A DNA stretch of 64,000 nucleotides from JAWLEV01 sp041685915 (GTDB lineage Bacteria > Chloroflexota > Anaerolineae > UBA1429): positions 24,071 through 88,070 of the forward strand of contig JAWLEV010000002.1 of NCBI GenBank assembly GCA_041685915.1, in the 5' to 3' direction. Positions 52,278-60,001 of this stretch are shown in pieces. Every line of letters starts with the position of its first letter. The first letter of the stretch is position 1. Made by a program: the position numbers and the translations under genes. The notes below the pieces were generated by a model. It was not told the DNA's origin. It ran no database searches and worked only from the letters and a program-made list of their open reading frames with translations.

Positions 52278-53153
52278 ATGGTAACGGTACAGGATTACGC
52301 AATCGATATTCCTCCCACCTGGTGTCCCGGCTGTGGCGACTTTGGCATCTGGAACGCTCTGAAGCGGGCTTTTGCGGAGGCGGATATCGCGCCCCACGAG
52401 GTCATGATGGTCACTGGCATCGGCTGCGGCAGCAAGATGAACGACTATATGCACGTCACGGGATTGCATGGATTGCATGGCCGCCCCGTGCCCATCGCCA
52501 CCGGCTTTAAACTGGCCAATCAGGATATGAAGGTCATCTGTGTGCATGGCGATGGCGATGGCTATGGAGAGGGAGGCAACCACTTTTTGCACGCCGCCCG
52601 GCGCAACATAGGCATCGTGGACCTGATAGAGAATAACCACGTATATGGTCTGACCAAGGGGCAGTACTCGCCCACGAGCCCTTCTGGTTTCGAGACCAAG
52701 ACCTCGCCACAGGGGGCGCTGGAAAAGCCCGTGAGTCCACTGGCGCTGGCCATCTCCCAGGGGGCCACTTTTGTGGCCCGGGGATTCAGCATGGACATCT
52801 CGCGACTGGCATCCCTCATCGTGGAGGCTTTGGGCCACCGGGGCTATGCCCTCATCGACGTGATGCAGCCCTGTGTAACCTTTATGCGGGCCATGAGTTA
52901 TGAGTGGTACCGGGAACGTCGGTACTATGTGGAGGACGAGGATCACGATCCCGGCGACCGCATGGCGGCCATGGAGCGGGCCCTCGAGTTTCCTGGGGGA
53001 GACCGTATCCCCATGGGCATCATCTACCGCACCGAATCGGAGGCGAGCTACGAGGGAAAGCTGCCCACGTTGCAGGAAAAGGCCCTGGTAAAACAGCCAC
53101 TGCAGACGCGTCCCCTGGAAGACTATGACGAACTTCTACGGGAGTTCATCTAG
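52278..53153 (+). CDS. korB: 2-oxoacid:ferredoxin oxidoreductase, beta subunit
   Basis: 291 residues; AAAGGAGG precedes the ATG at 52278. It binds thiamine diphosphate and a [4Fe-4S] cluster: TWCPGCGDFGIWNALKRAF, TGIGCGSKM, VHGDGDGYGEGGNHFLHAAR with NNHVYGLTKGQYSPTSP, and a further cysteine in MQPCVTFM. This is the KorB/OforB type that uses the CPGCG motif. Paired with the upstream fused subunit; the selenoprotein-like glutaredoxin gene starts 17 bp downstream. Confidence 0.95.
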   Translation: MVTVQDYAIDIPPTWCPGCGDFGIWNALKRAFAEADIAPHEVMMVTGIGCGSKMNDYMHVTGLHGLHGRPVPIATGFKLANQDMKVICVHGDGDGYGEGGNHFLHAARRNIGIVDLIENNHVYGLTKGQYSPTSPSGFETKTSPQGALEKPVSPLALAISQGATFVARGFSMDISRLASLIVEALGHRGYALIDVMQPCVTFMRAMSYEWYRERRYYVEDEDHDPGDRMAAMERALEFPGGDRIPMGIIYRTESEASYEGKLPTLQEKALVKQPLQTRPLEDYDELLREFI

Positions 53154-53170
53154 AGGAGGTGGAGACGACC

Positions 53171-53683
53171 ATGGACGTGACGCTTTACACGACGCCGACC
53201 TGACCCTACTGTCATCATGTGAAAGAGTTTCTTTCACAGCGAGGAGTACCCTTTGAGGAGGTTGACGTGTCGCGGAATTCCCAGGCGGCCGCAGAGATGG
53301 TGCGTCTCTCGGGGCAGCGGGGGGTGCCGGTGACCGTTGTGGACGGCGAGGCTGTGGTGGGATATGATCCGGGCCGCCTGGAGCAGTTGCTGCAACAAGA
53401 GCGGCGGCCCAAACTGGGGGCCGCAGTGGCGGACGCCGCCAGGATGGCTGTCCAGGGACGCTGTTCCGTCGACCACGGGGCCTATGTGGGAAGGGTGCGG
53501 GAGAGCAGTGCGGCGGCGCGGGCCGGCCTCCGTGTGGGGGACGTCATCATCTCCCTGGCGGGTCGTACTGTGGAGGATGCCTCGGATCTGGAACAGATCA
53601 TGTCTCTTCTGGCAATGGGGCAGCGCGTCCCCCTGACGTATATTCGCAAAGAGGAGCGGCGACAGACGACGCTTCGGACATAG
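53171..53683 (+). CDS. Predicted selenoprotein: glutaredoxin-like domain (Sec-Pro-Tyr-Cys) fused to a PDZ domain
   Basis: 170 residues if the in-frame TGA at 53201-53203 is read as selenocysteine. The ATG at 53171 has GGAG six bases upstream, whereas the next in-frame start (GTG 53219) has no ribosome site and would remove the active site. Translation gives MDVTLYTTPT-U-PYCHHVKEFL: the TGA lies exactly at the first cysteine of the glutaredoxin CPYC motif (residue 11, Cys14). A perfect hairpin begins 15 bases after the TGA. Glutaredoxin signs continue (RGVPVTVVDGEAVVGYD, to about 82); residues about 95-165 are a PDZ domain (YVGRVRESSAAARAGLRVGD, VPLTYIRKEE). It would be a strong thiol-disulfide or peroxide reductant recruited to a partner by PDZ. 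Alternatives: a nonsense mutation or sequencing error. Confidence 0.82.
53219..53237 (+). promoter_or_regulatory. SECIS-like hairpin within the glutaredoxin-PDZ gene
   Basis: GTGAAAGA (53219-53226) pairs perfectly with TCTTTCAC (53230-53237); the loop GTT begins with G. The loop G is 24 bases after the TGA, inside the 16-37 base range and loop-G rule of bacterial SECIS elements that bind SelB. The stem also encodes amino acids, as in known bacterial selenoprotein mRNAs. Confidence 0.7.
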
Positions 53684-53720
53684 TGCGCCTGATTTTGGAT
53701 ATATGGTCGAGGAGGGCTGT

Positions 53721-54221
53721 ATGATGAGGGATACGGACAAAGCACTGGAGATATTGACCCAGGCCCTGGATCTGGAAAGGCGGGGGCAGAATTTCTATCG
53801 CCAGGCTGCTCGGGAGGTCTCTGGCGAGAAGGGGAGGGACGTGTTCGCTTCCCTCGCCGACGACGAGGAAAAGCACGCCGCCATGATCGAGCGTCAGATG
53901 CGCGCCCTCCAGGAGCAGAGGCAGTATGAGCCGGTGCCCGGTATCAGGGCGCCGGACATCGATCTGGACAGGAGGCTCTTTCCCCCCGAGGGCGAGACGC
54001 GCGAGGCCGAGTTCGAGGGCGACATCAACGTCCTGGACGCCCTCCACTTTGCCCTGGACATCGAGATGAGAGCCCACAGCCTCTACACGGACGCTGCCAA
54101 AAAGACGGAAGATGAGGAGGGAAAGAAACTCTATATGTGGCTGGCCGATGCCGAGTTGACCCACTTTGACCTGCTGATGACCAACTATGAATCGCAGGTC
54201 ACCATGGGAGGCTGGGTATAG
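53721..54221 (+). CDS. Ferritin-like (rubrerythrin-type) protein
   Basis: 166 residues; the ATG at 53721 follows GAGGAGG. Two helix pairs carry candidate ligands: LDLERRGQNFYRQAAR, LADDEEKHAAMIERQM, ALDIEMRAHSLYTDAA and WLADAELTHFDLLM. This is the erythrin layout with an inserted segment of about 50 residues between the pairs (PGIRAPDIDLDRRLFPPEGE). It has no cargo-loading peptide. It begins 37 bp after the glutaredoxin-PDZ gene in the same direction, so the four genes from korA on may be one transcript. Confidence 0.87.
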   Translation: MMRDTDKALEILTQALDLERRGQNFYRQAAREVSGEKGRDVFASLADDEEKHAAMIERQMRALQEQRQYEPVPGIRAPDIDLDRRLFPPEGETREAEFEGDINVLDALHFALDIEMRAHSLYTDAAKKTEDEEGKKLYMWLADAELTHFDLLMTNYESQVTMGGWV

Positions 54222-54292
54222 GCGTTCGCCCAAAAAGGGAACACGACGTATATATTGTTGCGGATAAATAAGGCGATATTGGAAGGAGCGCC

Positions 54293-55261
54293 ATGCAACT
54301 CGGATTGGGAGCGTTCAACGAGATCGACGAGGAGATACTGCAGTTCGCCAAGCAGTTAGGGGTTCCTAATCTCATTGTCCATACCCCCCGTCATCTCCCC
54401 GGCGACGGCTACTGGCATTTCAGGGATCTGCTCATGATGCGCAGGCGGGTGGAATCGGTGGGGCTCAAATTATTTGGTATCGATGGTCTCCCGATGAACT
54501 TTATTGATAAGGTGATGCAGGGCAAACCCGGCCGCGATGAACAGATCGAAAACCTGCATAAGTTGATCCGTAATCTTGGGCGCGCGGGGATTCACACCCT
54601 GGGGTATAATTGGGCGCTTTTGGGAGTCGCCTATCGCACCGAGTACTCTCCCACGGGGCGCGGAGGTGCCTATGTGACCAAGTACGACCACGCGGAGGTG
54701 GAGAATGCCCCCGTCGCCGATATCGGCAAGTTTACCGACGAGCAAGAGTGGGAGAGTTTGACATATTTTCTCAAGGCTGTGATTCCGGTGGCTGAGGAGG
54801 AGGGCGTGATGCTGGCCCTGCATCCCTCGGATCCGCCGGTGAAGAGCATTCAGGGGGTGGCCAATATCCTGCGCAGCTTTGAGGCCTATAAGCGGGCCAC
54901 CGAGATCGTGGATAGCCCCAGTAACGGACTAAAGTTCTGTCAGGGTACCGTCGCAGAGTGGTGTGAGACGCCTGAGGAGGTATACGAGGCCATCCGCTAT
55001 TTTGCCTCCCGGGGCAAGATCTCCCACGTACATTTTCGCAACGTGCGGGGCGTGGTGCCCAGGTTCGAGGAGACGTTCATCGACGAGGGCAAGGTGGATA
55101 TGCTGGAGGCGATGCGCGCCTATCACGAATCGGGCTACGATCGCGTCCTGGTGGTCGATCACACGCCCGGCATCGTCGGCGACACGGGGTGGGGACATCG
55201 GGGCAGGGCCTATGGCATCGGCTATATGAAAGCGCTCATGAAATGTGTGACCGAGGGCTGA
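54293..55261 (+). CDS. Mannonate dehydratase-like TIM-barrel enzyme (UxuA family)
   Basis: 322 residues, somewhat shorter than E. coli UxuA (~394). GGAG precedes the ATG at 54293. UxuA-family metal and substrate motifs are visible: LGYNWALLGVAYRTEY, LALHPSDPPVKSIQG, GLKFCQGTVAEW, HVHFRNVRG and VVDHTPGIVGDTGWGHRGRAY. UxuA dehydrates D-mannonate to 2-keto-3-deoxygluconate. It breaks the run of ferritin-like genes and fits the sugar-acid theme seen at 4-10 and 21-25 kb. Confidence 0.88.
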   Translation: MQLGLGAFNEIDEEILQFAKQLGVPNLIVHTPRHLPGDGYWHFRDLLMMRRRVESVGLKLFGIDGLPMNFIDKVMQGKPGRDEQIENLHKLIRNLGRAGIHTLGYNWALLGVAYRTEYSPTGRGGAYVTKYDHAEVENAPVADIGKFTDEQEWESLTYFLKAVIPVAEEEGVMLALHPSDPPVKSIQGVANILRSFEAYKRATEIVDSPSNGLKFCQGTVAEWCETPEEVYEAIRYFASRGKISHVHFRNVRGVVPRFEETFIDEGKVDMLEAMRAYHESGYDRVLVVDHTPGIVGDTGWGHRGRAYGIGYMKALMKCVTEG

Positions 55262-55341
55262 TCTGAGCGTTTCGGTTTCCCTCGGAGGTTGCCGGCTTTT
55301 GATTTATCATGGAAAAGATAGAATGTGACGAAAGGAGAGGT

Positions 55342-55932
55342 ATGGATAACGTACTTGAAGCTTTGAAAAGGGGCATGAGCACCGAGATATGGGGCAGGCG
55401 CTTTTATCAGCAGGCGGTGGCCCATACCGAGGCCGAGGACGGCAAAAAGGTCTTCCAAAGCCTGGTCGCAGAGGAGCAAAGACATCTCGATATCCTGAGG
55501 GGCCAATATGCGGCCCTGGTCGGCGAAGGGGACTGGATCTCGCCCGAGGAAGCGCGCAAGATGGCGGAATCGATCGATCCCGATGAATGGATTGCCGACC
55601 GGTGGGTCTCTGTACAGGAAGCGGAGACCATGGCTGAGGCGGCCGGCCCCACTGAGATCTTTCCCGAGGCCAAAAGCGCTCAGCAGTTGATCCCCGAGGG
55701 CGCCTCCGACGAGGAGGCCCTGGAGATGGCCATGGACTTTGAGCAAAAGGGCTACGATCTCTATCACCAGGCCGCAGAGGATGCCGAGGATGCCCAGGAA
55801 AAGGCCGTATGGGAATTCCTGGCCCAGGCCGAGGATCACCACTACACCTTTCTGCAGAAGACCCACGAGTTCCTGGCCAACGATGGTAAGTGGTACTTTG
55901 ATGACCAGGAATTGCCTTTCTTTGAGGGATAG
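55342..55932 (+). CDS. Ferritin-like (rubrerythrin-type) protein
   Basis: 196 residues; the ATG at 55342 follows AAAGGAGAGG. Ligand-like helices: RGMSTEIWGRRFYQQAV, SLVAEEQRHLDILRG, AMDFEQKGYDLYHQAAED and LAQAEDHHYTFLQKTHE. About 80 acidic residues are inserted between the helix pairs. It is the fourth ferritin-like protein in 8.4 kb. No rubredoxin domain and no cargo peptide (ends ELPFFEG). Confidence 0.86.
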   Translation: MDNVLEALKRGMSTEIWGRRFYQQAVAHTEAEDGKKVFQSLVAEEQRHLDILRGQYAALVGEGDWISPEEARKMAESIDPDEWIADRWVSVQEAETMAEAAGPTEIFPEAKSAQQLIPEGASDEEALEMAMDFEQKGYDLYHQAAEDAEDAQEKAVWEFLAQAEDHHYTFLQKTHEFLANDGKWYFDDQELPFFEG

Positions 55933-55983
55933 TGGATATTGTCGTTGGCGGGGTGCCGATGGGTGCGATATAAGGGGTCTCAC

Positions 55984-56694
55984 GTGATCGGCACCCTGAT
56001 CAACGTCATGGCGGTTCTGTTGGGAGGGAGCCTGGGCACCATCTTGGGGGATAGGCTGCCGGAGCGCGTGCGGGAGACTGTTCTCCAGGGGCTAGGTCTG
56101 GTGACGCTAACCCTCGGGATCCATCTGACCATGGAGACCCATAGCATCCTCATCGTCATGGGCAGCGTCCTGCTGGGGGCCGTTCTGGGAGAGTGGTGGC
56201 GCATCGACGCCCGCCTCGAGGCCCTCAGCAACTGGCTCCGCGACAGGGTGGCCAGTCGCGGAGCCTCACAGGGGCTGCAGCACTTTAGCGAGGGATTCAT
56301 CACTGCCAGTCTGGTCTTTTGTATCGGGCCGATGACCATCCTGGGCGCCATCCAAGATGGCCTCACGGGGGACTATTCCCTGCTGGCCATCAAATCCATG
56401 CTCGACGGTTTTGCCGCCCTGGCCTTTGCCTCCACCCTGGGCATCGGGGTGGTCTTTTCCATCATCACCCTCATCGTGTATCAGGGGGGCATCTCCCTCC
56501 TGGCCGGGCTGGCGCAGAATGCCCTCACCGACCCCATGATAGCGGAGATGTCGGCCACCGGCGGGGTGCTGATACTGGCCATCGGACTCCTTCTGCTGGA
56601 CCTTAAGCGCATCCGGGTGGCCAACCTGCTGCCCGCCCTCCTCATCGCGCCGACTATTGTGGTTATACTGGAGGCGTTGGGGATTGGGGTGTAG
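55984..56694 (+). CDS. DUF554-family integral membrane protein
   Basis: 236 residues from the GTG at 55984, where the family start VIGTLINVMAVLLGGSLGT begins; an upstream start would add a non-family extension. Six to seven membrane segments, with GDRLPERVRETVLQGLGL, VFCIGPMTILGAIQDGLTGD and SMLDGFAALAFASTLGIGV typical of DUF554 (YdfK-like). The function is not established; transport is likely. It lies close behind the last ferritin-like gene. Confidence 0.88.
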   Translation: MIGTLINVMAVLLGGSLGTILGDRLPERVRETVLQGLGLVTLTLGIHLTMETHSILIVMGSVLLGAVLGEWWRIDARLEALSNWLRDRVASRGASQGLQHFSEGFITASLVFCIGPMTILGAIQDGLTGDYSLLAIKSMLDGFAALAFASTLGIGVVFSIITLIVYQGGISLLAGLAQNALTDPMIAEMSATGGVLILAIGLLLLDLKRIRVANLLPALLIAPTIVVILEALGIGV

Positions 56695-56696
56695 GA

Positions 56697-56897
56697 TTAG
56701 GTAGCGAGGGGCTCTGGGAGAAGGGAGATGCCATCGGTCACGATGGCGCGGTACAGAGGCAGTCTCATGCGCTTTGCCCTGGCCCAACGGTCTTGATCGA
56801 ACATCCGGGAAGAGATCACCACGTCATGGCGTAACGAGACCTCGCAGGCTATGCTGTGTGTCGCACCGCCGTAAACAGACGGTGCTGGTTGGCTGGC
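56697..56897 (-). pseudogene. C-terminal fragment of a nucleotidyltransferase-like protein
   Basis: A 66-codon minus-strand frame without a plausible start reads CEVSLRHDVVISSRMFDQD then RLPLYRAIVTDGISL, resembling the end of MNT-type nucleotidyltransferases (antitoxin-like). The upstream catalytic half (GSxxxG, DxD) is missing. It lies just beyond the DUF554 stop. Weak similarity by eye only. Confidence 0.4.
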
Positions 56898-56962
56898 TCA
56901 GCCCAGCTCCGCCTTTTTAGGGCGAAGAGTACTGGGGGCATTGGCTCGGAGCCCCCCAACGC

Positions 56963-57000
56963 GCACAGCGCCGCGAACCGTTAGGCCCGCGGCGCTGTGC
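56963..57000. terminator. Long perfect hairpin between converging genes
   Basis: GCACAGCGCCGCG (56963-56975) and CGCGGCGCTGTGC (56988-57000) form a 13-bp perfect stem with a 12-base loop. It lies between the DUF554 gene (plus) and the DUF2680-like gene (minus). No T-run adjoins it, so a bidirectional terminator or a palindromic repeat are both possible. Confidence 0.55.
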
Positions 57001-57061
57001 GAAAGGGGACTCTAGTGATAGGGAGTAGCCCCTATTCGCTTACCATTTTATTATATCCCTC

Positions 57062-57922
57062 TTACATGGGTCGGCCAAAAGAGGTTCTGGCGCCGGGGAA
57101 GCGGATGCCTTTGCCGTTGCCCGCGCCCATTTCCTCTCCGTCCCCCGAGGGGGCGCATCCACCGGGATGACCTCCCCGACGGAACCCGCCGCGGCCCATG
57201 TGACCGCCAACGGCCCCGTTAACCCCCGGTCCCTGCGGGATATAGCCTTCCTCGAGACCCTTTAGCATCCATTCGGCCTGTTCCTGGGTCAGATTGCCAT
57301 TCTCAACTGCCTGTTGGATGGCCTCGCTCATGGCGGCCACACGGGCCTCCTCGACCGCGCTCTGGACGTCCTCAAGATCGACGTCCTGTGCCTCGGCCAC
57401 GTCGGCCAGAGATCTACCGCCCCAGAGTTGCAGCGATAGTTCGTCCTCTGTCATGCCAAGAGCCTGGGCCGCAGTTTCGAGGCCAGGCCGTTCCGCTCCC
57501 ATATGAAAGCCGAATCTGCCAAATAGGCCACCGGAGAATCGTCCGCCCAGCCCATAGCCGCTGTCAAGTCCCTGCAGCATCCAGTCGGCCTGATCCTGGG
57601 TTAGATCGCCCTCGTCGACGGCCTGGGCGATGGCCTCGCGTACGGCCTCATCGCGAGAAGCATCGGCCGCGTCCTTGAGGGCCTGCAAGTCAACATCCTT
57701 TTCCTCGGCCAGATCGGCCAGCGTCTTTCCATCCCGCAGGGCGTCACACAGTTCATCGACATCCATGCCCAAAAGTTCCGCTACATCCTCCTGCCCGCCA
57801 GCGCGGGGGGCGAACGAGCGACCAAAGACGCCTCCTCCACGGGCAGAGACCGCCACAGCGGTACCCAGACTCAAAAGCGCTACCATTCCGATCACGGCAA
57901 TAACTTTTACAATCTTTCTCAT
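57062..57922 (-). CDS. Secreted protein with two DUF2680-like repeats
   Basis: 286 residues; GGAGG lies seven bases before the ATG at 57922. A signal peptide (VIAVIGMVALLSLGTAVAV, cleaved near VSARG) is followed by two similar ~95-residue units: DVAELLGMDVDELCDALRDG to ADWMLQGLDSGYG, and TAAQALGMTEDELSLQLWGG to AEWMLKGLEEGYI. Each has a helix-turn-helix-like pattern ending in LTQ(D/E)QAxWML, as in DUF2680. The tail is rich in Gly, Arg and His and may bind metal. Its function is unknown. Confidence 0.8.
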   Translation of the reverse strand: MRKIVKVIAVIGMVALLSLGTAVAVSARGGGVFGRSFAPRAGGQEDVAELLGMDVDELCDALRDGKTLADLAEEKDVDLQALKDAADASRDEAVREAIAQAVDEGDLTQDQADWMLQGLDSGYGLGGRFSGGLFGRFGFHMGAERPGLETAAQALGMTEDELSLQLWGGRSLADVAEAQDVDLEDVQSAVEEARVAAMSEAIQQAVENGNLTQEQAEWMLKGLEEGYIPQGPGVNGAVGGHMGRGGFRRGGHPGGCAPSGDGEEMGAGNGKGIRFPGARTSFGRPM

Positions 57923-57954
57923 CGCTATACCTCCACAAAATCACTCAATGTATC

Positions 57955-57975
57955 GTTCGAGAAGCCCTCTCGAAC
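57955..57975. promoter_or_regulatory. Operator-like inverted repeat upstream of the DUF2680-like gene
   Basis: GTTCGAGA (57955-57962) and TCTCGAAC (57968-57975) form an 8-bp dyad with a 5-base loop, 33 bp before the start. On the minus strand an extended -10-like TGCTATGCT lies just upstream of it. It could be an operator or a leader hairpin. Confidence 0.4.
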
Positions 57976-58073
57976 CTGTACCTTTAGCATAGCAGGAAAA
58001 TGTTCAGATCTTGTTAAGGAACGATGTGGAAGCGATTTGCATTTACAGTGTGTGGATCACGGAAAAAAGTACC

Positions 58074-58103
58074 TTGACAAGCTGCAACGCGACCGTGTAT
58101 CCT
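58074..58103 (+). promoter_or_regulatory. Promoter of the nuclease-type gene group
   Basis: TTGACA (58074-58079), an 18-base spacer and TATCCT (58098-58103) lie 42 bp before the ATG at 58145. Confidence 0.55.
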
Positions 58104-58144
58104 GTAGTTGCTCGAAAAGTGCACGCCAGGAAGGGAGAGGACTG

Positions 58145-59041
58145 ATGGGTGATATTCGCCTTTTTCGCACGACGGTCAACCACGTCAGTGAACTGGAAGG
58201 TGAATCAGTGGCCGTGGAGCGCTCCCTTCAGCAGCTTTTGGAGCGTCATCTCGAGGCATTCTTGGGCGTACGCTTCCTGGCCTCCGAATACCGCACAGGT
58301 CCAAGTCACAGCGGGCGTATCGATACTTTGGGCCTGGATGAGAATGGTGCCCCCGTCATCATTGAGTACAAAAGAGCGTTGAATGAGAATGTCATCAACC
58401 AGGGTCTCTTCTATCTTGATTGGCTCATGGATCACAAAGGAGCCTTCACTCTGGAAGTGATGAATACCCTGGGACGGGAAGCCGCCGATCAGATCGACTG
58501 GGAGAATGCCCGACTGCTGTGCATCGCTGGCGATTTCACCCGCTACGACGAGCACGCCGTCCAACAGATCAACCGCAACATCGAACTCATCCGTTACCGA
58601 CGCTACGGAAGCAACTTGCTGCTATTGGAGCTGGTGAACGCGTCCACGGCCCAGCCGTCTAGAAGAAGTAGCAACGACGCAAGCTACACTACCGTTACCG
58701 AGTATCTCGACAAGGCGGACCGGAATCTACGTGACCTGTACGAGGCCTTGAAAGCCTTTCTTATCAATTTGGGCGACGACGTACAAGTCAAGACGCTCAA
58801 GTATTACATCGCCTATAAGCGGCTACGCAACTTTGCCTGTGTGGAGGTGCATCCCCAATCTGGCAAGCTGCTAGTCTTCGTCAAAGTGGATCCTGACACA
58901 GTGGAATTGGAGCCCGGCTTCACCCGTGATGTGCGAGAGGTGGGACATTACGGCACGGGCGACCTGGAGATCACCTTGGAGGACAGGGAGGATCTGGAAA
59001 AGGCACAGCCGTTGTTAATCGCGAGCTATGAGGCGAGTTGA
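58145..59041 (+). CDS. PD-(D/E)XK nuclease with C-terminal DUF5655-like domain
   Basis: 298 residues; the ATG at 58145 lies behind GGGAGAGG. The nuclease core (about 25-110) shows Asp in SGRIDTLGLDENGAP and Glu-Lys in VIIEYKRALNENVINQ, the NucS/RecB-like catalytic triad. The C-terminal ~110 residues (LYEALKAFLINLGDDVQV, YIAYKRLRNFACVEVHP) match DUF5655, often found behind such nucleases. The target is unknown; repair or phage defence are both reasonable. It heads a group of four DNA-acting genes. Confidence 0.85.
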   Translation: MGDIRLFRTTVNHVSELEGESVAVERSLQQLLERHLEAFLGVRFLASEYRTGPSHSGRIDTLGLDENGAPVIIEYKRALNENVINQGLFYLDWLMDHKGAFTLEVMNTLGREAADQIDWENARLLCIAGDFTRYDEHAVQQINRNIELIRYRRYGSNLLLLELVNASTAQPSRRSSNDASYTTVTEYLDKADRNLRDLYEALKAFLINLGDDVQVKTLKYYIAYKRLRNFACVEVHPQSGKLLVFVKVDPDTVELEPGFTRDVREVGHYGTGDLEITLEDREDLEKAQPLLIASYEAS

Positions 59042-59077
59042 TGAGTCGTTTCCCATTTGCAGAAAGGGGCATATACG

Positions 59078-59743
59078 ATGCAAGACATTATGAGCGAGGC
59101 CAAACATATTCTCCAGAAGCTCGAGCAGGACAAGAAGCTGTGTGAGTATATCGATGAGGAATTGAGTATCCCGAAGCCCTACCGCAGTCCAGGACCGATA
59201 CGGCTCATCGTGTTGGGTCAAGATCCCACAGTCCAGGATCGTCAAAGCCGGAGAAGCATCACGACTACACTGAACATGGACAAGCCCGGCGGCGCGCTAT
59301 GGTCATATATTGCATGTATATGCAATAGCCTGGGCATTGATATCAGCGAAAATTTGTACGCTACCAATCTGTACAAGAACTTTTTCATGAAGCCCCCGAC
59401 ACAGATCGAGAAGATAGATCCATTCCAAGAGTTCTTGGATCCGTGGCTGCCGCTCTTGGAAAAGGAATTGGAGCATTATCCAGAGGCCCCCGTTATCACA
59501 TTGGGCGAACCGATTCTTGGTCCCCTGCTAAGCAGTGGGGAGTCTACAAAAGTCAGAGACTATTGGGGTTACACGTCTGACTGGCGATCAGGAAAGATGA
59601 AATCGTTCACCTATATCAAGGCTGCGGACAATCGGTTACATCGTGACCTATTCCCTTTCCCCCATTTGCCTTCCTTGTCGAAGTCGTTCTATAGGTCACA
59701 TTTGTGCATCTATCTCTCGTTCGTGAAGAGCAAGGCTTTCTAG
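59078..59743 (+). CDS. Uracil-DNA-glycosylase-superfamily protein
   Basis: 221 residues; the ATG at 59078 has AAAGGGG upstream. The fold pattern is clear: IRLIVLGQDPTVQD (motif I, like GQDPYH), NLYATNLYKNFF, APVITLGEPIL and FPFPHLPSLSKSFYR (place of the HPSPLS motif). It has no Fe-S cysteines and differs from family 4 at 25.8 kb. It is probably a glycosylase or uracil/modified-base-binding protein. Its association with nuclease-type genes suggests defence or repair. It is lower in GC than the main chromosome here. Confidence 0.75.
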   Translation: MQDIMSEAKHILQKLEQDKKLCEYIDEELSIPKPYRSPGPIRLIVLGQDPTVQDRQSRRSITTTLNMDKPGGALWSYIACICNSLGIDISENLYATNLYKNFFMKPPTQIEKIDPFQEFLDPWLPLLEKELEHYPEAPVITLGEPILGPLLSSGESTKVRDYWGYTSDWRSGKMKSFTYIKAADNRLHRDLFPFPHLPSLSKSFYRSHLCIYLSFVKSKAF

Positions 59744-60001
59744 TGGATAAGAGTGCTTCGTGACCTCGAATCTCAAGAAAACGAATGGGCCTTCACGGGG
59801 AGAAAGGCAAGGATCAGCGTGTCCTCACAGTGGTCCATATTGTGCTTCAAGGTCCAGATTTGATGATAGCAAGCGAACTTTCGATGAGGATCTGACAGAT
59901 TGCCAACCGACGAGACCATGTTGCTACTCGGTACCGTTCGTACTGTTTGGCGCTGCAAGACTCCATTGTCCGATTGATTCGACTGAGTGAGGTATCGCGC
60001 A

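Noticed and set aside
53219..53683. A 154-residue gene starting at the GTG at 53219 and ending before any TGA
   Set aside because: It has no ribosome site and lacks the first glutaredoxin strand and active site, which are perfectly readable upstream through the TGA.
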